Positions 33,430 to 42,284 of a stretch of DNA of 64,000 nucleotides are shown piece after piece. Below the pieces are notes generated by a model. That model saw only the letters and a program-made list of their open reading frames with translations, was not told the origin of the DNA and did not search any database. This DNA comes from JAMLHH01 sp037189845 (GTDB lineage Bacteria; Bacteroidota; Bacteroidia; Chitinophagales; JADIYW01): contig JBBCIS010000001.1 in assembly GCA_037189845.1 (NCBI GenBank), forward strand, positions 372,001-436,000. The letters run 5' to 3'. The position numbers and the translations under genes are program-made. Each line of letters starts with the position of its first letter. Position 1 is the stretch's first letter.

Positions 33430-35757
33430 TTAAAAATCAATCTTATAACTTAGGTTCGGGATAAAAACTGCTTCACGTTTTGGGTCCACCGTTTGGGTCT
33501 GGTAATTGTATTGAAATCCCAGATACTCTTTAAACTGAGTCAGGTTAATGATTTTGAGTGCAAATTCGTGCGCCGTTTTCTTTTTGTTGAGCTTGTAGCT
33601 TGCAGTAAAATGGCTTGTAAATGCAGGTTTATATTGTTGTGAAAAGGCCTGTGTTTCGTCAAAAATAACACTTTGGCTGACAACGGAAGCTGCTGTGTTT
33701 ATGGGTGAATAATGGTCGCCACCCTGAAAGCTCAATCGTGCGTTCAGGCTCAGAATTTGATTTTTGTTTTTGCCCAATAGCCACTCTTTGCCTATAAGAA
33801 AGTTTAAAGCAAAGTTACGGTTGTAGCGAGTATCCCGCCACACTTTATCACCACCCTGATATTCAGAATTGAACAAAGAAGCCGTTGCCATATAGTAAAA
33901 ACCTTTGGACAGATATTTCTCAAAAGTAATGTCTAGTCCGTAATTTCTTCCCTTGCCTGTGTTTTGAAGCTGCTCGCTCAAAAACCAATTGTTTTGTTGG
34001 TTGATTAAGGAAAAAGAATTTCCCGCCATCACAGGCACATCAAACAGCTGCTGAAAATAAGCCTCTACTTTAAAATGTGTAAATTCCGATGTGCTGATGC
34101 CGTAACCCAACACCAGATGATGCGCCCTTGTAAAACCTAATTTTTTGTTGACGTATTGACTTTGATTGTCTTTGATGAAATAATAATTCAATCGTTCTAA
34201 ACGACTGTGCAAACCATAAGCGAGGCTCAATGTTTGTTCAGGTGCGAATCTGTATTTGATACCTGCTCTCGGCTCAAGCGACCAGACGTTGTTATAGGCA
34301 AACCATTGTCCGTTTATTCCTATATTCAACGTTATTTTATCGTTGACATTCACCATAGAATTGCTGTAAGCTGCAACCAATGTGCTGTTGCCGCTTTCAT
34401 TCACCAATGTCTGTAATGGTGTTCCAGTCGTTATCGCATTCTTTAGCAGCAAATTATAATTCATATTGGTCATGACGAAGCCCGATTTATTGGTATGCCT
34501 TGCACCGAATTTTGTATTGAGAGATGAAGTCAAAACAAAGTTGTAAGACTTATTATCCACGACCTTTTGAGGAGACAGATGAAAGCTGCTGTCAGCTATT
34601 TCATTGTGTAAATCAATTCCGTTCGCTGTTACCGCAAAAGTGGACTTTAGGTATTGCCTGTCATTCAGTAAAATTTTGTGGGTTATTCCAGCCGTTCCCA
34701 TATATTGTTTTACGTCTTCATTTTCTCTGTCCTCATTGTATTTCCATTCATTGATATTTGCTTTTGTTTTCGCTCCTGAACGGTCCATCAATCCCATTCC
34801 CCAGACTGAAAATGTGCCTGCTTTTAAAGTCGGGAAATTTAGTTTGAAAGAAAGATCCTGATATCTCACAGCTCCTGCATTTTCGGGCAAAATGGGTGCA
34901 AGCAAAGCCAAAGTAGAATAGCGGTAATTGAAAATATAGGAAGCTTTGCTTTTCTTTGAAAACGGCCCTTCCGAAGCTGCGTCAATGCCTATGATACCTA
35001 ACTGAAAAGTATGTTCGTGTTTTTTGTTGTTGCCGTTTCGCATGAAAATGTCAAAAACACCCGATAAAGCATTGTTGTATTCGGCAGGCATTGCCCCCGA
35101 AAAGAAATCGGAATTTGCCAGAAGCTGCGTGCTTAATGCGGTAAGCCCGCCACCGCCAAAAGCGGCTACATCTGCAAAGTGGTTAGGATTGGAAATTTCA
35201 ACACCTTCCAGCTTCCACTGTAATGACTGCGGACTGTTTCCTCTTACCACAATCGCATTGTTACCCACATTGCTTGACACGCCGGCAAAAGCGGAAACCA
35301 ATCGGGCAGGATCGTCAAAACCGCCTGCATAGCGTTTGGCTTCTTCCACACTCAACATTCTGGCACTTACCGTAGCCATTGAATTGAGCGGTTGTTCCTT
35401 ATTTACCTTTGCTTTAATAACGATTTCATCCAGAGTACCGGTGATTTCTTTCATGGTTACATTCAGAAAGACTTCTTTTGCCGATGTTACCTGAATTTCC
35501 CTCAACATAGCGGGAGAATAACCCAGATAGGATACGACAATATCATATCTTCCGATGGGAACATTCGTTAGTGTAAAATTTCCCAGGCTGTCAGTTGTTG
35601 TTCCGATGGTGGTGTTCTGCAAAACAACGGTGGCATAAGCCAGGGGCACATTGGAGGCTTCGTCTATCACATTCCCGTGAATGGTTTGTGTGGGTTGTTG
35701 CGCAAATAATGGAGCCGATAAAAGCAATAAGATAAATGTCGAGATGGTTCGCAGCAT
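33430..35757 (-). CDS. TonB-dependent receptor with carboxypeptidase-like N-terminal domain
   Basis: A 775-residue outer-membrane receptor. A signal peptide (about 1-19, ending LFAQQ) is followed by a carboxypeptidase-like domain (about 22-108; GNVIDEASNVPLAYATVVLQ, YLGYSPAM), a plug domain (about 115-235; IVVRGNSPQSLQWKLEGVEI with FADVAAFGGGG) and an aromatic-rich barrel to the C-terminal F. The plug lacks a DGVP motif (it reads EGVE). Ligand unknown. It stands alone, unlike the receptor/DUF4249 pair at 20.9 kb. Confidence 0.92.
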   Translation of the reverse strand: MLRTISTFILLLLSAPLFAQQPTQTIHGNVIDEASNVPLAYATVVLQNTTIGTTTDSLGNFTLTNVPIGRYDIVVSYLGYSPAMLREIQVTSAKEVFLNVTMKEITGTLDEIVIKAKVNKEQPLNSMATVSARMLSVEEAKRYAGGFDDPARLVSAFAGVSSNVGNNAIVVRGNSPQSLQWKLEGVEISNPNHFADVAAFGGGGLTALSTQLLANSDFFSGAMPAEYNNALSGVFDIFMRNGNNKKHEHTFQLGIIGIDAASEGPFSKKSKASYIFNYRYSTLALLAPILPENAGAVRYQDLSFKLNFPTLKAGTFSVWGMGLMDRSGAKTKANINEWKYNEDRENEDVKQYMGTAGITHKILLNDRQYLKSTFAVTANGIDLHNEIADSSFHLSPQKVVDNKSYNFVLTSSLNTKFGARHTNKSGFVMTNMNYNLLLKNAITTGTPLQTLVNESGNSTLVAAYSNSMVNVNDKITLNIGINGQWFAYNNVWSLEPRAGIKYRFAPEQTLSLAYGLHSRLERLNYYFIKDNQSQYVNKKLGFTRAHHLVLGYGISTSEFTHFKVEAYFQQLFDVPVMAGNSFSLINQQNNWFLSEQLQNTGKGRNYGLDITFEKYLSKGFYYMATASLFNSEYQGGDKVWRDTRYNRNFALNFLIGKEWLLGKNKNQILSLNARLSFQGGDHYSPINTAASVVSQSVIFDETQAFSQQYKPAFTSHFTASYKLNKKKTAHEFALKIINLTQFKEYLGFQYNYQTQTVDPKREAVFIPNLSYKIDF

Positions 35758-36260
35758 AACTTTAAGATTAAAAACACCGCCAAAGTATTTGTAATCTTAA
35801 TCATGGACAATACTGATTTATCACTACACGACAGCTAAACCATACGGCATTCGCTAGCTAACGGTCGAAAGACAATCATCTGAAATTTAGCCACGAATTC
35901 ACTAAATTGAAGGATAAGTGCTCCTGTTCTTTTCTTCAGCAAGCAGTATCATGATAAAGAATGATAGTAAAAGCTTCTTTTTTCTGTTGAAAAATTCAAT
36001 TCGTGCATTAGTGGCGAACAATCTACTTTTAAATGCGAGCGCCGAGGCTCACGGGATTCGCATTTAACTTTTTAGCTAACGGTCGAAAGACAATCATCTA
36101 AAAAATAGCCACGAATTCACTAAATCAAAGGATAAGTACTCCTGTTCTTTTCCTCAGCAGTATCATGATAAAGAATGATAGTAAAGCTTCTTTTTTCTGT
36201 TGAAAAATTCAATTCGTGCATTAGTGACAAACAATCTATTTTTAAATGCAAGCGCTGCGG
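35758..36260. other. intergenic region made mostly of two tandem repeat copies
   Basis: No gene is seen. Two copies of a 218-bp repeat fill 35856-36255. Confidence 0.7.
35856..36255. repeat. 218-bp tandem direct repeat with internal inverted ends
   Basis: AGCTAACGGTCGAAAGACAA begins copies at 35856 and 36074. Each copy holds an inner element bounded by GCCACGAATTCACTAAA and a roughly inverted AATTCGTGCATTAGTG, then AAATGC-AGCGC near its end. A third, diverged copy is at 26131-26345. It looks like a small non-autonomous or MITE-like intergenic family. Confidence 0.8.
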
Positions 36261-37040
36261 CTAAACCAATCCCAGCTTTGAGGCCAGCTTTACAGCTTCC
36301 ATAGAATTGTTCACACCCAGCTTTTCCAGAAAACGCTGGCGGTAAGTATTCACAGTGTGTAAGCTAATGGAAAGCTTATCGGAAATCTCTTTGCTTAGAA
36401 AACCTTCTTTAACCAATTTCAGCACTTCTATTTCTCTTTGAGTGAGATTGATTGTAAAATCTTCTTTTGGCTCAATAAAAGGGATGATTTTTCCCGTTTT
36501 GAAATTCAGCATTTCACTTTTTAGACTTTCGTCCATATTTTTTTGGTTGGGTGAAATATCCAGAATGCTCAATGCCAGCCAAAGATTGTCCTTGCTGTCC
36601 AGTTCCAGAACCTGTTGCTGTTCTACCACCCGGATATAATTGCCTGTTGCGTTTAAAATGCGGTACTCGCTGACCAGCTTATGATTTAGTTTTTCTTCTG
36701 CCGAAAAGTTGAAAAATATTTTAAAAACCGACAAGCTGTTTTGCATCAGCATCACAAAGTCTTCGGGGTGGATTTTAGTGTCCAGAAAATGTTGTCCGCC
36801 ACTTTCCACTTCCTGTTGGCTGTAACCAAACATTGCACCTAAATTAGACGAATGAAAGACATTTTCTTTCTTGTAAGCGTCAAAAATACTGATAACAGAA
36901 TTACAGGTATCTGCTAGTTGCTGCAGGTTGGGTTTGTGGCGTTCCAGTACAGCATAATCCAAGACGTCAGCCGAAAATGTTTGTTGTTCAAACAGTCTGA
37001 AATAAATTTCGTTGATGTTGATTGGTTCTTGTTGTATCAT
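36261..37040 (-). CDS. PAS-domain LuxR-type transcriptional regulator
   Basis: A 259-residue regulator. Residues about 45-165 are PAS-like (SVISIFDAYKKENVFHSSNL, GYSQQEVESGG, HPEDFVMLM, then the second part EYRILNATGNYIRVVEQQ). The C-terminal LuxR helix-turn-helix is LTQREIEVLKLVKEGFLSKE followed by ISDKLSISLHTVNTYRQRFL and EKLGVNNSMEAV. Such proteins sense a small molecule or redox state. No partner kinase is nearby; targets unknown. Confidence 0.9.
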   Translation of the reverse strand: MIQQEPININEIYFRLFEQQTFSADVLDYAVLERHKPNLQQLADTCNSVISIFDAYKKENVFHSSNLGAMFGYSQQEVESGGQHFLDTKIHPEDFVMLMQNSLSVFKIFFNFSAEEKLNHKLVSEYRILNATGNYIRVVEQQQVLELDSKDNLWLALSILDISPNQKNMDESLKSEMLNFKTGKIIPFIEPKEDFTINLTQREIEVLKLVKEGFLSKEISDKLSISLHTVNTYRQRFLEKLGVNNSMEAVKLASKLGLV

Positions 37041-37068
37041 CTGTTACTGCTGTGTTTGTGTAGTTATT

Positions 37069-37201
37069 GCTGCCAGCGTTTTTCGGTTTTGTGCGAGTGT
37101 AATTTTGAAAGCCGTCTGCTCAAATTTAGTACAAAAGCTGAGAATTACAGATGCTAATTTGTTTCTTCAGCCCAACTTGTGGAAAGCCTGCGTTAGTGGC
37201 A
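37069..37201. repeat. imperfect inverted repeat between accessory genes
   Basis: TGCCAGCGTT at the left and GCGTTAGTGGCA at the right give imperfect inverted ends. The minus-strand reading shares GGGCTGAAG and a following CTGTAATTC-like block with the 33.3 kb element (GGGCTGAAG ... TTGTAATTC). Weak but possibly related. Confidence 0.3.
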
Positions 37202-37217
37202 GATTTTCTTTTGTTGG

Positions 37218-38030
37218 TCATATGAAATCAAATCGCTTTTTACTTTTACCGATCAGATGGTGTAATGTCGTCGGGAAAAGCCGTGATAACAAATCTATCC
37301 AGAACATTTTTGTCCCAATAATCACTCTATATTTGCCTTTTCGTATCTGCCTGATTATTAGCCGGGCAGCTTTGTCAACCGGCATCCCGTTTTTCTTTAA
37401 GAACAGAGCCTCCTTTTCTCGTTTTACATTATCAATATGTTTGCTATTTTTCACAAGAGATGTGTCCATCGGAGGTGGAATCACCAAACAAATCTTCACA
37501 TTAGTAGTAGCAAGTTCCGTTTTTAAAGCATTGGAAAATCCCATTACTGCACTTTTTGAAGAACAATAAGTTGTTTTACCGGGAAAACCCATCAAGGCAA
37601 AGTCGCTGATTATATTTACAAGCCGGCTGTCATTCTGATGCTTAAGGTCAGGCAGAAAATGTTTGGTACAATAAACCGTACCCCAGAAGTTGATATCAAA
37701 AAGATGCTTGTAATCGGATAAGTTCACCTGTTCAAATAGCTGACTGATTGAGATTCCCGCATTATTCACTAAAATGTCGATTCGATGATGATGATCTAAT
37801 ATGTCTTTTCTTATTGCGATAATGCTTTTTTCGTCAGAAATATCTGTTTGATGTATTGTTATTTTTTGTCCGCTGATTTCAAGCTCATTTTGTAATGTTT
37901 GAAGCCCGTCAAAGTCAATATCAATGAGAGACAGATGGCAACCTTGTCTATAAAATTCTTTTGCAAGTGCCCTGCCAAGTCCATTTCCTGAGCCTGTAAT
38001 TACTGCTACCTTATTTTTCAAGCCGGTCAT
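37218..38030 (-). CDS. SDR-family oxidoreductase
   Basis: A 270-residue classical short-chain dehydrogenase. The cofactor motif TGSGNGLG is at 13-20, DIDFDGLQ suggests the nucleotide preference region, NNAGISISQ follows, and the catalytic Ser in NIISDFALMGFPG and TYCSSKSAVMGF give the Ser-Tyr-Lys set. The C-terminal GKYRVIIGTKMFWIDLLSRL resembles SDRs acting on lipids or steroids. Substrate unknown. Confidence 0.92.
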   Translation of the reverse strand: MTGLKNKVAVITGSGNGLGRALAKEFYRQGCHLSLIDIDFDGLQTLQNELEISGQKITIHQTDISDEKSIIAIRKDILDHHHRIDILVNNAGISISQLFEQVNLSDYKHLFDINFWGTVYCTKHFLPDLKHQNDSRLVNIISDFALMGFPGKTTYCSSKSAVMGFSNALKTELATTNVKICLVIPPPMDTSLVKNSKHIDNVKREKEALFLKKNGMPVDKAARLIIRQIRKGKYRVIIGTKMFWIDLLSRLFPTTLHHLIGKSKKRFDFI

Positions 38031-38125
38031 TTATTTATATGCTGGTTGATGTATAAACTTGCTACTTACGGATAGCCTATTGTCAATTAAGATGTTAGCG
38101 GTTCTCGTATTTCAGCTCGTTTTTA

Positions 38126-38500
38126 TCAATGGTCTATTGAAGTAACTATTTTCCATTTCTCATTGTTCAATATCAAAACATAAGACTCACGCCAACTTGT
38201 TACAATTGTTCCGTCTGCCTTCATCATATTCCAATCCATTGTCGCCAATGCTGATTTTTGTCCGATTGCTGAAAATTCAAAGTTGCTGTATGTGCAATAA
38301 GCAACATCTTGCTTTTTGTAGTCAGCCAGAATGGCGGAAAAGTATTGTTCAATATCTTTTTGTTCCTTGTAAAGCGAAACAGATTTATCGGAACTAATTG
38401 ACGTATATGGTACAAAATATCTGTTTGCAATAACTTCACCATCAAAACTTTTAAAGTCTTGTGCAAACTTGTCGAAAAACTGTATCAAATTTTCTTTCAT
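38126..38500 (-). CDS. NTF2/SnoaL-like protein
   Basis: A 124-residue protein with the cone-shaped NTF2-like pattern: an N-terminal helix (LIQFFDKFAQDFKSFDGEVI), a VPYTSIS strand, a second helix, then three strands ending in TSWRESYVLILNNEKWKIVT. It is like DUF4440/SnoaL stress or ketosteroid-isomerase-like proteins. Catalytic residues cannot be assigned. It stands just upstream of the SDR gene on the same strand (95 bases), so the two may be co-transcribed. Confidence 0.75.
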   Translation of the reverse strand: MKENLIQFFDKFAQDFKSFDGEVIANRYFVPYTSISSDKSVSLYKEQKDIEQYFSAILADYKKQDVAYCTYSNFEFSAIGQKSALATMDWNMMKADGTIVTSWRESYVLILNNEKWKIVTSIDH

Positions 38501-38979
38501 TATTTTCTGGTTTAAATTATAACAACAGTAAATGAACGCTCATACCAAGATAAAAAATTGAAAAGAAAATCCTGTCAATTTCCGCTATGTGAAATGAGTT
38601 GAAAGGTTTAAAGTGTTTATCAAGTCAATGTAACAACTCACGTTAATTCCCAATATCGCCAATATCAAAATACTACCGGTCACAAGTCATACCTCAGTCC
38701 CAGTGGATGAGTATTATTATGAAGATGTTTGATAGTGCTTGTATTTATAACTGCGTGAAAAATCTGAATGTCGGAAGTGCACAAAATTGTACACTACAAA
38801 CAATCAGTAGCCATTTAAAGATAAACACAGGAATCAGATTGAAAAAGTGTGAGTTGTCAAATATTGTTAAGGGTGGGTGACGAACTATATGGATATGCAG
38901 TTTTAAATGGAAATTGTTAAACAACTTTTTGTGGGTTGCTTAAAAATGCTTCATCTAGGTAACATGATGCAAGTTAACT
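38501..38979. other. intergenic region, left edge of the defence island
   Basis: Nothing gene-like is seen in these 479 bases; it is AT-rich with no clear hairpin or repeat. Confidence 0.45.
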
Positions 38980-39600
38980 TTACATAGCTTCTGATTCAAC
39001 AAAAGTGTGTGTGCCAAGGCAACACCTAGGAGCATTTGAACTTGGCGTTATTCCACAATGCCTACAATAAACAAATTTGTCTGATTCAACAAAAGTGTGT
39101 GTGCCAAGGCAACACCTAGGAGCATTTGAACTTGGCGTTATTCCACAATGACTACAATAGATAATATTTTTAGAAAGTAGATTTAGATTGTTGTCCGAAT
39201 TACTTACTTGGTTATTTAGTTGAATAATTGGTAATTCACTAATAGTTTCATTTGAAGTTGAAGTATAGTCATTTTCCTCATAATCAATCTCAATATTTGT
39301 TTTTTTACTATAAACTTGATGAAAATCATGTTCATAACTATATCTTGTTAGTATTTTTATTGAGGTTTCAACGTTTGAATCAAATTCACAATAACCTTTA
39401 ATCGCCCATTCGACATCTTCTATTTCTTCAACTTCATCTATTTCTTCCCAATAATCATCTAAATCAAGTGTGCTAATTTGAAATTTGGAAGGATAAGAAT
39501 AAGTTTTTCTTACTTTAAATGTTTGTTTCAATAACCCCTTGTATTTAACAGAACATATTAAAAAAACCTCGGCATTGTTTTCAAATAAATCTATTGTCAT
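38980..39600 (-). CDS. protein with a duplicated C-terminal CxxC/CC/H zinc-binding-like module
   Basis: A 206-residue acidic protein. Residues 1-145 show no known domain; they include a Glu/Asp-rich stretch (DYWEEIDEVEEIEDVEW). The last 60 residues are two nearly identical 30-residue units, each with CxHCGITPSSNAPRCCLGTH then TFVES. The four Cys and a His fit a zinc-ribbon or knuckle. The DNA of the two units is identical over 71 bases, so the duplication is recent. The gene lies 212 bases downstream of a Shedu-like nuclease on the same strand. Function unknown; a link to defence is inferred from position only. Confidence 0.65.
   Translation of the reverse strand: MTIDLFENNAEVFLICSVKYKGLLKQTFKVRKTYSYPSKFQISTLDLDDYWEEIDEVEEIEDVEWAIKGYCEFDSNVETSIKILTRYSYEHDFHQVYSKKTNIEIDYEENDYTSTSNETISELPIIQLNNQVSNSDNNLNLLSKNIIYCSHCGITPSSNAPRCCLGTHTFVESDKFVYCRHCGITPSSNAPRCCLGTHTFVESEAM
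38990..39169. repeat. 90-bp in-frame tandem duplication
   Basis: Bases 38990-39060 are identical to 39080-39150, and similarity continues for about 10 bases beyond. The period is 90 bases, which is 30 codons of the overlying gene. Confidence 0.9.
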
Positions 39601-39812
39601 TTTTATTTAATTTATATTAATTAAACATTAATATACTTGAGTTGTATTCTGAAATGAAAGTATTGTTTTGGATAATAAGACGCAAGCGTTTTCTGTGATA
39701 ATAGATAAAAAAATCTTTAAATAGAATACATGGAGGTGGATAAAATCAAAAAACAACTAGGTTTTGCAGTGAGGCGTTATGTAAAACTTGTCCATGTAAT
39801 TTCAGCCTATAA

Positions 39813-40625
39813 TTAGTAATTACTAGTGCAATAAAAATTTCTAAAACAATCTAAAATATTATCATAGTGTAACAGTCGTATGTTTTTGCTCCTTAACAAT
39901 CTTCTTTTCTCTTCATAGGTGTTATCGTTAAAATCATTTCTCCTCCCAGCAACGACAACATAATTTAATCTTGTTTTATTTAGAGAACGAAACTCCTTAG
40001 GAAGTTCGATTTGTGGATTTTTGTATTTGTCAAATATTAAATTCAGCGTGTTGAAATTACCTTCTAGCCATTTATCCCAGTCTTCAACCTGTTTGATTCC
40101 TTTTCTGATTGTATTTCCAAAACTGCCATCAATGTTAGTGATGGTTCCAGAAGGGTTTTCAAGTTCAATAAAAATAAAGTGATACCCATGAGAGTTTTTG
40201 CCAACCAGTAAATAGTCTGCTTTATATGTAGAAGGAAATTCAAATTCTTTGAAAAGATAAGCATCATGATGTCCAAACTCAAAACCACTATGAAAAATTG
40301 AAGCAATTATGTTATAATGTTTATTTTGATTTATATGATTCAATATTTGTCTTTCAGTGGGATTAGAATTTAATAATTCTTCAAATTGCAATTCTATTTT
40401 TTTTAGTTCCTCCTTATTTTCCAATTGTTTTATAAACAAATAATTATTGGGAAATAAGGAATCAAAAAAGTAAGTAGCATCAGGTAATAAATCGTGATAA
40501 TTCATTAATACGTCAGGAGAATACTCTCCCATTAAACCTTTGTTTAATTCAAAATAGTTATTAGCTTCAGCATAACGTTTTTTTTCATCTGCTGATAAAA
40601 TTCTATAATCTCGCTCGTAAAGCAT
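39813..40625 (-). CDS. Shedu-like DUF4263 anti-phage nuclease
   Basis: A 270-residue protein whose C-terminal half matches the DUF4263/Shedu nuclease core: TYKADYLLVG (Asp137), FIFIELENPSG (Glu154 and Glu156), KQVEDWDKWLEGN (Gln179) and the closing YVVVAGRRNDFN and RLLHYDNIL strands. The ELEN rather than EIK ending is seen in this branch. The N-terminal half is a helical domain with no assignment. Shedu proteins are single-gene anti-phage systems that cut DNA. It is the only nuclease gene here; neighbours may be unrelated. Confidence 0.8.
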   Translation of the reverse strand: MLYERDYRILSADEKKRYAEANNYFELNKGLMGEYSPDVLMNYHDLLPDATYFFDSLFPNNYLFIKQLENKEELKKIELQFEELLNSNPTERQILNHINQNKHYNIIASIFHSGFEFGHHDAYLFKEFEFPSTYKADYLLVGKNSHGYHFIFIELENPSGTITNIDGSFGNTIRKGIKQVEDWDKWLEGNFNTLNLIFDKYKNPQIELPKEFRSLNKTRLNYVVVAGRRNDFNDNTYEEKRRLLRSKNIRLLHYDNILDCFRNFYCTSNY

Positions 40626-41086
40626 TATTGGCTTATAATTAATTGGGTTAGATGGTCTATTAAAAAACCTTTAGGTACAAAATACAATTTTTGATAATGT
40701 AATTACTGTGATATTGTATTGAATATTGACATTATCATTATTTGTTAAGATTCTTCCAGTATGACATATTCAATTGCGTAGCTGTCTACAATCTTTTATC
40801 TCATGTCTTGGTTCTTGCTTCTCTCATCCAATTCCTTATATTTGCATATTCGTTAATAAACAGAACTGATGAATTAAAACAAGAAAAGATAAACATATAA
40901 CATAGCGTTTCGCTTATAATTCCTGTACCTGAAAGGTCGAAAATTTCAAATTACATGGGGAAGCAAGAGTTGAAACGTCTGCGGTTTGGCGCAGGCGTTC
41001 CTTTTTGTTTTGTGTAATAGGAATTCGACCTCCTCAGGTACAAGCAATAGGAATTAGCCTGCGTTCGCATTTAAAACCGTAGTATT
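40626..41086. other. intergenic region with a large nested stem-loop
   Basis: No gene is seen. The divergent Shedu and lipoprotein genes flank it. The main feature is the nested inverted repeat at 40925-41041. Confidence 0.5.
40925..41041 (+). promoter_or_regulatory. nested inverted repeat / possible structured RNA
   Basis: Outer arms GTACCTGA (40925-40932) and TCAGGTAC (41034-41041) and then GGTCGAA (40935-40941) and TTCGACC (41024-41030) can pair. Inside lies a 9-bp terminator-like hairpin AACGTCTGC/GCAGGCGTT (40974-40999) followed by a T-run. It lies about 45 bases before the lipoprotein start and could be a leader, a small RNA or an element end. Confidence 0.45.
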
Positions 41087-42145
41087 ATGAAAAAAACATT
41101 TTCAATTCTCGCAGTCATCTTCATGACGCTCTCAATGGTAGCCTGTAAAAAAGACCAGGGCACCGACAACAAGAAACCGGAAGAGGTACTTCCTTACACC
41201 ACCGGAAAAGATGCTGAAGGAAACTTTATCCAGATTCCTTCCATGTCCAACAAAAAGGTGTATTACACCACCAATGAACCGGATTATGATTTGGACAAGC
41301 TGTTGCTCAAAGTGCAGGAGTTTTATCAGGTGATGAGTCAATCCTACTATCTGACAGGCACATATATTGACGGTAAACCCTTTGGTTTCTATGATACGCT
41401 AAGATTTAGTGAACAGTACATATCTTCCAGCAACTTTTTCAGAAAATCCAGTTTTGAATATAGAATGGTGGTAGAAGTTGAGCTGGATAAGCTCAGGGAT
41501 ATTTCATATTATCAATTCAAGTTTGTCAATTCTGAAAGAATTACAGCGACTGTACCTGCAGGAGTTTGGGGTGTTATTGAAGAAAAAAGTTTCACTTTCG
41601 AACCTTATAGTGAAAATCTGGAATTCCAGATAAAACTAAGAGAAGACAGATGGGATGAAAGCAATCTGAATGTTAGGGGTGGAGATATCTGGACGAATAT
41701 TTATTATTATTTCTTTAGAAAAACAGATATCATCAGTATTTTAGATAAAAAAGGTTTTTATACAGGTAATGCCAGATTTAGCCATGGAATTCAGGGAATG
41801 AAAGACACAATAGAAGTAAAACATGTAGACCATCAGACTATTACTCTATTCAGTTCGCTTTTTAATACGACCATATACGGAGATATACAGAATGATTCTG
41901 TTATTTCATTCAGAGAATTTCCTGTAGGGCAAATCCCTTTAGGTAATAATTTGTTTGGTTCACTACTGGTAAACGATAATATAAAAGGAGGAACGGGAAA
42001 AATCTTGTCTTATCTTGATTACAATACTAAGACTTATGTTCCATATCTGAGTTATGAATTCTCATTTCAATCTCGTTTTTCCCACAGTTCTTTTACTGAT
42101 ATATATGATATCAAAGTAGATGGAAAATTCAATAAGATGAGATAA
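41087..42145 (+). CDS. lipoprotein of unknown function
   Basis: A 352-residue protein with a lipoprotein signal ending MVACKK (Cys20). The mature part is strand-rich with an RGGDIWTNIYYYFFRK stretch; it is reminiscent of DUF4843-type surface lipoproteins but I cannot confirm that. It is the only plus-strand gene in the defence region and ends at a strong terminator. Possibly inserted separately from its neighbours. Confidence 0.7.
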   Translation: MKKTFSILAVIFMTLSMVACKKDQGTDNKKPEEVLPYTTGKDAEGNFIQIPSMSNKKVYYTTNEPDYDLDKLLLKVQEFYQVMSQSYYLTGTYIDGKPFGFYDTLRFSEQYISSSNFFRKSSFEYRMVVEVELDKLRDISYYQFKFVNSERITATVPAGVWGVIEEKSFTFEPYSENLEFQIKLREDRWDESNLNVRGGDIWTNIYYYFFRKTDIISILDKKGFYTGNARFSHGIQGMKDTIEVKHVDHQTITLFSSLFNTTIYGDIQNDSVISFREFPVGQIPLGNNLFGSLLVNDNIKGGTGKILSYLDYNTKTYVPYLSYEFSFQSRFSHSSFTDIYDIKVDGKFNKMR

Positions 42146-42168
42146 TAAAAAAACAGCATTTTTAACGA

Positions 42169-42200
42169 AATAGCAGTCTCATTGGAGGCTGCTATTTTTT
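42169..42200 (+). terminator. terminator after the lipoprotein gene
   Basis: A 12-bp stem AATAGCAGTCTC/GAGGCTGCTATT with one G-T pair and a four-base loop is followed by a T-run. Confidence 0.85.
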
Positions 42201-42284
42201 GTTTTCTTAAAGTTTGCCAGAAATGAAAGAATTATACCAAGATACGTCAGCCCATGTATTTTAAATCTGCGGTTGACTGCTGCC

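Noticed and set aside
38990..39169. CRISPR-like array
   Set aside because: Only two units, in frame and without spacers; it is a coding duplication.
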